Shown here one piece after another: positions 1 through 4,760 of a stretch of 5,775 nucleotides of DNA. Within the stretch, counting starts at the first letter, position 1. Each line of letters starts with the position of its first letter. Position numbers and translations under genes: made by a program. This stretch comes from Bryobacterales bacterium (GTDB lineage: Bacteria > Acidobacteriota > Terriglobia > Bryobacterales > Bryobacteraceae), in NCBI GenBank assembly GCA_003132905.1, contig PKZC01000348.1, positions 45,156-50,930 of the forward strand, given 5' to 3'. The notes under the pieces are model-generated. The model searched no databases, was not told the DNA's origin, and worked only from the letters and a program-made list of their open reading frames with translations.

Positions 1-240
1 GCCGTCCATCTCCGGCATCATGATGTCCATGAGCACGATCGCCACGTCGGGCGTGTTTTCGAGAATTGCGATCGCCTCCTTGCCGGTGCCCGCGGTGAGC
101 ACTTCCATCCCGCGGCGTTCGAGCACGCTGCTGAGGGCGAAAATGTTGCGGACGTCGTCGTCGACCACCAGCACCTTTGTGTTGAAACGCTCCACGGCCG
201 GAGGATCGAGTAAGCGTTTTTCTGAGACCTCATGAGCCAT
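1..240 (-). CDS. Response regulator receiver domain protein, 3' part cut off by window edge
   Basis: The visible 80 residues are the N-terminal part of a CheY-like receiver domain, which accepts a phosphoryl group from a histidine kinase in the cytoplasm. Reading leftward from the ATG at 240-238, the first beta strand is KVLVVDDD (residues 22-29, acidic pair D27/D28). The helix [11 protein letters not shown] follows, and the phospho-acceptor is D72 in [12 protein letters not shown] (69-80). The [11 protein letters not shown] wording is typical of receivers in or beside large hybrid sensor kinases, so the missing part could be only the rest of the receiver or could include more domains. The frame is open upstream to about 375. 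ATG 252 (four residues longer) and GTG 279 are possible starts, and none has a good Shine-Dalgarno site. The gene is divergent from the CpaE-like gene. Confidence 0.88.
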   Translation of the reverse strand, partial: MAHEVSEKRLLDPPAVERFNTKVLVVDDDVRNIFALSSVLERRGMEVLTAGTGKEAIAILENTPDVAIVLMDIMMPEMDG

Positions 241-357
241 GACTCTGCTCATCGGCCGTGCGGGTAAAACTCTGAACACAGGGCGCTTGCTCTTGTTCCT
301 GGCAGCCCCGACCGATAAGCCTTTTGTGCGGATAGACGTTCCATTCAGGAGGACGCG
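241..357. promoter_or_regulatory. Divergent intergenic region between receiver gene and CpaE-like gene
   Basis: This 117-bp gap must hold the start signals of the leftward receiver gene and the rightward CpaE-like gene, unless one is transcribed from further away. The best sigma-70-like candidate for the rightward gene is TTGTTC (293-298) and GATAAG (314-319). Its 15-bp spacer is short, so it is weak. I found no convincing promoter for the leftward gene and no clear inverted repeat. Confidence 0.35.
347..353 (+). promoter_or_regulatory. Shine-Dalgarno site that fixes the GTG start at 358
   Basis: AGGAGGA lies 4 bp before GTG 358-360. It is a full-strength site at slightly tight spacing. It supports GTG as the start, since the next in-frame Met is residue 62 and would remove the first half of the pseudo-receiver domain. 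Confidence 0.8.
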
Positions 358-1524
358 GTGATTTTGGCCACGGTCTCAGCGGACCCGAATTTTCATAAAG
401 ACGTGCGGGCGGCGCTCGACGGACATCTTCGATTTGAAGACGCTTGGGATCTGAATTTTGAGGAAGCCAACCGTCTACGGAGCATCGGGACGGAGCACCA
501 ATGCATCCTTATCGTCGACTTCGCCGATTTAGCGCTGGCAATGCCGGTGGCTCGCGCCGTGGACGGCCGTCCGCAAATCGTCATCATTGCCGTGAAAGGC
601 GGAGGGAGCCGCGAAGATCTGCTGCAGTTAATGCAAGCCGGCGTGCGCGAAGTGTTGCCCAATTTTACTCATCGCGACATCCGGCAAGCTGCTACCCGGG
701 CTGCCTCAACGCTGGCTACAGTCGGCGAGCCTTTGGCGGATCTGTACGCCTTCATGCCCGCCAAACCGGGCTGTGGCGCAACGACGATCGCTACCTATGC
801 CAGCGCGATGGCGGCACAATTGAGCGCCGAGCCCACCTTATTACTGGATTTCGATATCCGTCTGGGAGTCACGTCTTTTCTACTCAAGGCCGAAGGCGCG
901 CACACCATCGTGGATGCGTTGCTGCAGAGCGACCGTCTGGATTTGGATATCTGGTCCGGCCTGGTGTGTCAGATCAAGAATCTGCATTTGCTCGGCTCGG
1001 GTCCCATGGATTTTTCGCGCCACATCTCGGCCGAGCGTTTCATGGAATTGCTGGATTTCGCCATGCGCCGCTATTCACTGGTGGCCGTCGACCTGCCGGG
1101 CACCATGGAGGATCAGGAATGCGAGACCCTGCTCAGAGCCAAGCGGATTTACCTGGTATGCACGCCGGATATCGGCGCTTTGCATGTGGCGCGGCGGAAG
1201 GCCACCTGGCTGCAGGACCTGCGGCTCACCGATAAAGTAGCGGTGGTGCTCAATTGCATGGAGCGGCGGAGCACACTATCGGTAGAGGACATTCAGCGCA
1301 TTATCCAGCTTCCGGTGCGCCACATGTTTCCAGCCGGGTCGAGCGAAATCTCCCGCGCGGTTCAGAAAGGCGCGGTGCTGGACACTTCCTCGGGCCTGGG
1401 CAAGCACATCGTCCGGATCGCCGAAGAGATGGCTTCCACCCGTCCCTCGACCAAGAAACCGGGAGCGGTGCGCCGCTTCGTGGAGTATTTTTCGGTCAGC
1501 GCCGCGCGTGACGTGCAAACTTAA
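358..1524 (+). CDS. CpaE/TadZ-like protein: pseudo-receiver plus MinD/ParA-type ATPase domain
   Basis: This 388-residue cytoplasmic protein has the CpaE/TadZ layout. Residues 1-115 form a receiver-like fold: CILIVDF (49-55, D54 at the phospho-site) and QAGVREVLP (93-101). The N-terminal acidic pair is missing and Ala replaces the conserved Thr/Ser, so it is probably not a normal phospho-acceptor. Residues 127-360 form a SIMIBI P-loop domain: deviant Walker A KPGCGATT (136-143), Walker A' [10 protein letters not shown] (161-170), a Walker-B-like strand LVAVDLPG (241-248) and VVLNC (296-300). The first Walker A lysine is kept (K136) and the second is Ala141, as in many CpaE proteins. Family members localise Tad/Flp pilus machinery to the pole. 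No Tad ATPase, secretin or pilin gene is visible, so the partner here is unknown. It is 27 bp upstream of the pseudokinase gene and probably co-transcribed. The GTG start is set by AGGAGGA. Confidence 0.87.
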   Translation: MILATVSADPNFHKDVRAALDGHLRFEDAWDLNFEEANRLRSIGTEHQCILIVDFADLALAMPVARAVDGRPQIVIIAVKGGGSREDLLQLMQAGVREVLPNFTHRDIRQAATRAASTLATVGEPLADLYAFMPAKPGCGATTIATYASAMAAQLSAEPTLLLDFDIRLGVTSFLLKAEGAHTIVDALLQSDRLDLDIWSGLVCQIKNLHLLGSGPMDFSRHISAERFMELLDFAMRRYSLVAVDLPGTMEDQECETLLRAKRIYLVCTPDIGALHVARRKATWLQDLRLTDKVAVVLNCMERRSTLSVEDIQRIIQLPVRHMFPAGSSEISRAVQKGAVLDTSSGLGKHIVRIAEEMASTRPSTKKPGAVRRFVEYFSVSAARDVQT

Positions 1525-1551
1525 ATTCGGCTACCGCGAGAAAAAATCAAT

Positions 1552-2661
1552 ATGACGAATCAAACTGTTCTCAGCCTTTTGAATTATCTGTGCAATGAAG
1601 CTAGGAATTCGGTGCACGCCAGCTTTGGCCTCATGGCATTGTGTCCCAGTTTGGCGCCCGACCTAGGCTGGCAGACCTGTCTCGACAACAGCAAATCGAG
1701 CGCCGACCGGTTGCTGCGCTCCATCGACGACATCCGGGAACTGCTGTCTACCGAAAAACCAACTTTCGATCCGGGCGAGGAGTTCGATGTAACGATGTGT
1801 CTGGCGGAGACCATCGAACTGCTCAATTTGGCTGCGGGCGATCGCGGCAGCCGCCTGGTGATGGAAAGGCCTGCGCACCCGATCACGGGGCGCCAGCAGC
1901 GGCGGGTCGTCGAGCAGGCGCTGATGCGTGTCCTCGATGCAGTCTCGAAGCTAGGCCGGAAGGGCCAGGCTACGGTCACCGCGGGACGTGCCCACAACTG
2001 CGATGGCATGCGGATTGAGATCGTGCCTGCGAACTCCAACATCGCCCTGCGCGTGGCGGACTGGCTGAATACCGAGCCCGACCAGGTAAACTTTCAGGAC
2101 GCAGACGATATGTTGTATGGGGTCGCCACCATGGTGGCGGGAAAACGAATTCGCGCGCTGGGAGGCACCGCGGAGTTCATTTCCGACGCTCGCGCTCCCA
2201 TGGCGCTTGCGATCTCCATTCCCTGGGCCGACGCAGACGGAGAGGCTCAGTCGCAACTCCCGCAGCGCGACGAGTCCACTTTGAGCGTTCTGGTAGCGGA
2301 AGACTCCGACGAAAGTTTCCTTCTGACAGGCATCTTGTTGCAAAAGGAATCGGTGTCGCGGGCGCGGGATGGTTTGGAGGCGCTCGATATGATGAAGGCT
2401 CGCCGATTTGACGTGGTATTGATGGACATCCACATGCCCGGCTTGGATGGCTACAAGACCATACGGTCGATGCGCGAATGGGAGACCCAGACCGGCAATG
2501 CGAGAACGCCCATCGTGGTTCTTTCTTCGGACGACATCGATACGCAAATGCGGTCGGCATCCCAAGCAGGCTGCTCGGGTTTTCTGCGCAAGCCGCTTGA
2601 CCGGCACGATCTGATGGACCTGCTGGATCGCTTAAAGACGGTCCGAACGGCCTCCGCCTGA
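1552..2661 (+). CDS. Degenerate histidine kinase-like protein with intact C-terminal receiver domain
   Basis: This 369-residue protein has no signal peptide or membrane segment. Residues 10-65 resemble a HisKA dimerisation helix pair, but the H-box reads CNEARNSV (14-21), so Asn15 replaces the phospho-His. Residues 75-225 follow the layout of an HATPase domain, ending in RALGGTAEFIS (201-211) and an AISIPW strand. The ATP-binding boxes are not there: the N-box Asn positions are lost around 120-131, and PANSN (159-163) stands where DTGIG is expected. Residues 244-362 are a complete receiver: E250/D251, D292 in VLMDIHMPGLDG (289-300), S325 in the Thr/Ser position and K347. The front half therefore looks like a non-catalytic dimerisation or scaffold module, and the receiver can probably still be phosphorylated by another kinase. 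It follows the CpaE-like gene by 27 bp with only a weak ribosome site, suggesting one transcript. The assignment as a pseudokinase is inference from motif loss. Confidence 0.85.
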   Translation: MTNQTVLSLLNYLCNEARNSVHASFGLMALCPSLAPDLGWQTCLDNSKSSADRLLRSIDDIRELLSTEKPTFDPGEEFDVTMCLAETIELLNLAAGDRGSRLVMERPAHPITGRQQRRVVEQALMRVLDAVSKLGRKGQATVTAGRAHNCDGMRIEIVPANSNIALRVADWLNTEPDQVNFQDADDMLYGVATMVAGKRIRALGGTAEFISDARAPMALAISIPWADADGEAQSQLPQRDESTLSVLVAEDSDESFLLTGILLQKESVSRARDGLEALDMMKARRFDVVLMDIHMPGLDGYKTIRSMREWETQTGNARTPIVVLSSDDIDTQMRSASQAGCSGFLRKPLDRHDLMDLLDRLKTVRTASA

Positions 2662-2668
2662 CCTTAAA

Positions 2669-4285
2669 TTATTGCCGCAGCGCGAATGTGAACAGCGCTG
2701 TGCCTGCCGATACCGCGATGTATTGCCTTCCGTTGAGAGCGTAGCTCATCGGTGCGCTGTTGATCTGACCGCCCAGCGATGCCTTCCACAGCAGCTTGCC
2801 CGTGCGGTCATCCAACGCATAGAAATAGCCTTCGCGGCCTCCGCTGAACAGAAGATCCGACTCGGTGGTGAGTACGCCAGCCCAAGTGATGTCGTTCATC
2901 TTAAACTCCCACTTCCGCTCGCCGGTTTTTGGATCGAAAGCCCGCACCGCGCCGTAACCTTCCTCCTCCAATTTCAGATTGGTCTGCAAAGTGGACGCGC
3001 CCATGGGAGTGTTTCCGATAGCCTTCGGACGGCCGCCTTCAATCGCGATGGTTCCCGAGTTCTCCCACAGCGGAATGTAGAACAAACCCGTGCGCGGGCT
3101 GTAGGAAGGCGGGTACCAATTGGTGCCGCCCAGAACCGTCGGCATAATCGTGCTGCCCGCGGCTGTGGGTACTTTGCCGGGCACCCGCATGGGCCGCCCC
3201 TTCTCATCAAATCCCGACATCCAATTCACTTGAGTGAATGGCTTACCCAACAGGAACTCGCCGGTATTGCGATCCAGGACGTACATCAGTCCATTACGAT
3301 TGGCCCACAACATCACCTTACGCGGCGCGCCTTTAAAGTCGATATCCGCCAGCACCGGTACCTGCGTCGAATCGTAATCCAGTTCGTCATGCGGCGTGAA
3401 TTGATAAAACCATTTCAGCTTGCCGGTGTCGGCATCCAGGGCCAGAACCGAATCGCTGTAGAGATTGTCGCCGGCGCGTTCACGGCCATCCCAATCCGGT
3501 GCGGGGTTTCCCGTGCCCCAGAAAGTGAGGTTGGTTTCCGGATCGTAAGCGCCGGTGTTCCAGATAGCCGCGCCGCCGTGTTTCCATGAATCGCCCGCCC
3601 ACGTTTCGTGACCGGGTTCACCCGGTTGTGGGATGGTGTGGAAGCGCCACACCTCCTTCCCAGTGCGGGCATCGAACGCGGCAAGCATGCCTCCAATGCC
3701 GATGTCGCCACCAGCGGTTCCAACGATGACTTTGTCTTTGACCACCAGCGGAGCGTGCGTGATGGAATAGAACGCATTGACGTCGGCGACCGTGGTGTTC
3801 CAAAGCACTTGTCCGGTCTTGGCATCGAGGGCGATCAGATGGGCGTCGATGGTTCCCATGAATAACGTGTCGCCCAAAATCGCGAGACCCCGGTTCACCC
3901 TTCCGCAACAGGTACGCGCCTTAGGAGAAGGGGTGTACAAGTACGTCCAGAAAATTCGTCCGGTGGCGGCATCGAGCGCCACTACGTCGTTGGGAGCCTG
4001 CACGGTATAGAGAACGCCGTTTACCACTAGCGGCGTTGCCTCGAATTTTTCAAGCGAGCGGGCTTGGAACACCCACTGCAGTTCGAGTTTATCGACATTC
4101 TCCGGTGTGATTTCGGTTAGCGGGCTGTGCCGCTGGCCGAAGGTGGTTCCCGAGTAAGTGAGCCAGTTTTGCGGCTCATCCTGCGCGTGCAGGATGCGAT
4201 TGAAGGAAACGGGACCAGTACTTTGTTGCGCCGGAAGGGGAAGCGACCCGGCAGCTAGGATGATCAAAATCAGGCAGGTCTTCAT
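2669..4285 (-). CDS. Secreted PQQ-dependent alcohol dehydrogenase-type quinoprotein
   Basis: This 538-residue protein has a Sec signal peptide (hydrophobic residues 4-18, likely cut after LPLPA, 15-19) and a beta-propeller with seven AxDxxTGxxxW-type motifs starting near 103, 152, 203, 282, 336, 449 and 490. It matches periplasmic pyrroloquinoline-quinone dehydrogenases that oxidise alcohols or similar substrates. Seen residues are the vicinal disulfide pair C126-C127, W234 (stacks under PQQ in relatives), metal-ligand N260 in GTGNPAPD and catalytic D303 in HDELDYD. D305, two residues on, is the feature that marks lanthanide-type enzymes. The usual Glu ligand (GAExGVRG motif) is D194 in GGDIGIGG. 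There is no CxxCH haem site, so electrons must leave to a separate acceptor. No PQQ biosynthesis or cytochrome gene is in view. The substrate cannot be told from sequence. The gene ends 7 bp from the convergent pseudokinase gene. Confidence 0.93.
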   Translation of the reverse strand: MKTCLILIILAAGSLPLPAQQSTGPVSFNRILHAQDEPQNWLTYSGTTFGQRHSPLTEITPENVDKLELQWVFQARSLEKFEATPLVVNGVLYTVQAPNDVVALDAATGRIFWTYLYTPSPKARTCCGRVNRGLAILGDTLFMGTIDAHLIALDAKTGQVLWNTTVADVNAFYSITHAPLVVKDKVIVGTAGGDIGIGGMLAAFDARTGKEVWRFHTIPQPGEPGHETWAGDSWKHGGAAIWNTGAYDPETNLTFWGTGNPAPDWDGRERAGDNLYSDSVLALDADTGKLKWFYQFTPHDELDYDSTQVPVLADIDFKGAPRKVMLWANRNGLMYVLDRNTGEFLLGKPFTQVNWMSGFDEKGRPMRVPGKVPTAAGSTIMPTVLGGTNWYPPSYSPRTGLFYIPLWENSGTIAIEGGRPKAIGNTPMGASTLQTNLKLEEEGYGAVRAFDPKTGERKWEFKMNDITWAGVLTTESDLLFSGGREGYFYALDDRTGKLLWKASLGGQINSAPMSYALNGRQYIAVSAGTALFTFALRQ

Positions 4286-4303
4286 GGTTCGCGCAGCGGA
4301 GTT

Positions 4304-4332
4304 ATCTTATCGCCACTGGCACTTCCGCGCAA
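4304..4332 (-). promoter_or_regulatory. Candidate sigma-70-type promoter for the PQQ dehydrogenase gene
   Basis: On the minus strand TTGCGC (4332-4327) and TAAGAT (4309-4304) are separated by 17 bp. Transcription would begin near 4297, leaving only about a dozen bases before the ATG at 4285. No Shine-Dalgarno site is present there, which fits a very short leader. It is a motif match only. Confidence 0.35.
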
Positions 4333-4379
4333 GCCGACGGAATTCCAGGCGAAGGTAATGGAACTTCTAGTACGTCACG

Positions 4380-4397
4380 CAAGAAGCCTGCCTCTTG
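4380..4397. promoter_or_regulatory. Imperfect palindrome overlapping the -35 box, possible operator
   Basis: The 18 bases at 4380-4397 form an inverted repeat with 7 of 9 positions matching between half-sites (CAAGAAGCC and the complement of TGCCTCTTG). Its right end covers the first bases of the TTGACT box used by the small VPEID gene, where a bound repressor could block polymerase. No regulator is identified. Confidence 0.3.
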
Positions 4398-4423
4398 ACT
4401 GGCTGGAATATGGGCCTCATACT
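4395..4423 (+). promoter_or_regulatory. Candidate sigma-70 promoter of the VPEID/exosortase cassette
   Basis: TTGACT (4395-4400) and CATACT (4418-4423) have an ideal 17-bp spacer, with 5 of 6 and 4 of 6 consensus matches. The start point would be near 4430, giving a leader of about 90 bases before ATG 4523. This is the best promoter match in the 4286-4522 gap. I see no known riboswitch in the leader. Confidence 0.5.
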
Positions 4424-4506
4424 AACCGTATTCTGCGGTTCTGACGAGACGCCAGTGTTTCAGCCAATCGTGATTCCCGGCAGAGTCTATTGAAGAATTC
4501 CACCCC

Positions 4507-4513
4507 AGGAGGA
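4507..4513 (+). promoter_or_regulatory. Shine-Dalgarno site that fixes the start of the small VPEID protein at 4523
   Basis: AGGAGGA sits 9 bp before ATG 4523, an ideal arrangement. It shows that the in-frame ATG at 4490 is not the start, because that one has no ribosome site and would place polar residues in front of the signal peptide. Confidence 0.85.
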
Positions 4514-4522
4514 CATTTGCTT

Positions 4523-4690
4523 ATGACGAAAAGTATGGTTCTGAAACTCGCCGGATTGGCCCTGTTGACGATTGGCGTGTCTAGTGTAGCGTCGGCCACT
4601 GCTGTGCCGGAAATCGATGCGGCCACGGGCGCCAACGCCCTAGCATTGCTCGCCGGCGCCCTGTTGATCATTCGCGGCAGGAAGCGCTAG
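4523..4690 (+). CDS. Small VPEID-type C-terminal sorting-domain protein (55 residues)
   Basis: The protein has two parts and almost nothing between them. Residues 1-25 are a Sec signal peptide: lysines near the N-terminus, a hydrophobic stretch from about 9 to 20, and a likely cut after VASA (22-25). Residues 28-55 are a PEP-CTERM-like sorting tail: VPEID (28-32), a hydrophobic membrane stretch ALALLAGALLII (39-50) and a basic end RGRKR (51-55). In this family the motif is recognised and cut by an exosortase after export, and the protein is handed to the cell surface. Only two residues (TA) would separate the two signals, so the mature product would be tiny unless one signal is not cut. The exosortase gene follows 70 bp downstream and is presumably its enzyme. 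VPEID-tail proteins beside exosortase E are a described pairing. A strong ribosome site suggests good expression. Confidence 0.85.
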   Translation: MTKSMVLKLAGLALLTIGVSSVASATAVPEIDAATGANALALLAGALLIIRGRKR

Positions 4691-4713
4691 ATTCACTGGA
4701 TAATCCGGTTACG

Positions 4714-4752
4714 TACCCAGACCTCCTGAAGACTTAGGGGGCTGGGTATTTT
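4714..4752 (+). terminator. Hairpin with short T-run between the VPEID gene and exosortase gene (attenuator or weak terminator)
   Basis: TACCCAG (4714-4720) pairs perfectly with CTGGGTA (4742-4748). After one A-G mismatch, CCTC (4722-4725) pairs with GGGG (4737-4740), including one T-G wobble. A run of four T follows (4749-4752). The T-run is too short for a strong intrinsic terminator, so partial read-through is likely. That would give much more small substrate than membrane enzyme. It could also serve to protect the upstream message from decay. Confidence 0.5.
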
Positions 4753-4760
4753 ATGCCCTC

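Noticed and set aside
18..233. Open frames on both strands near the left edge
   Set aside because: The minus-strand frame starting at ATG 240 gives a textbook receiver domain, so the other frames here are shadows.
501..1235. Plus-strand open frame of 244 residues
   Set aside because: It overlaps the CpaE-like gene in another frame, is rich in Arg/Gly/Ala as expected of a GC-rich shadow, and has no family motif.
1951..2607. Minus-strand open frame of 218 residues
   Set aside because: It is antisense to the pseudokinase-receiver gene, whose receiver motifs are unmistakable. The product resembles no family.
2672..3589. Long plus-strand open frame (305 residues)
   Set aside because: It lies antisense to the PQQ dehydrogenase, whose motifs, signal peptide and family length are clear. 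The plus-strand product shows no recognisable domain.
4317..4331. Possible sigma-54 promoter (TGGCAC half) of the kind linked to some PEP-CTERM genes
   Set aside because: The -12 half does not read TTGC at the required spacing, and the site is about 190 bp from the small gene.
4430..4506. Possible riboswitch in the leader of the VPEID gene
   Set aside because: I found no recognisable aptamer core such as that of the cyclic-di-GMP class and no strong helix set.
4490..4522. Upstream ATG for the small VPEID protein
   Set aside because: It has no ribosome site, while ATG 4523 has AGGAGGA at ideal spacing and begins a proper signal peptide.
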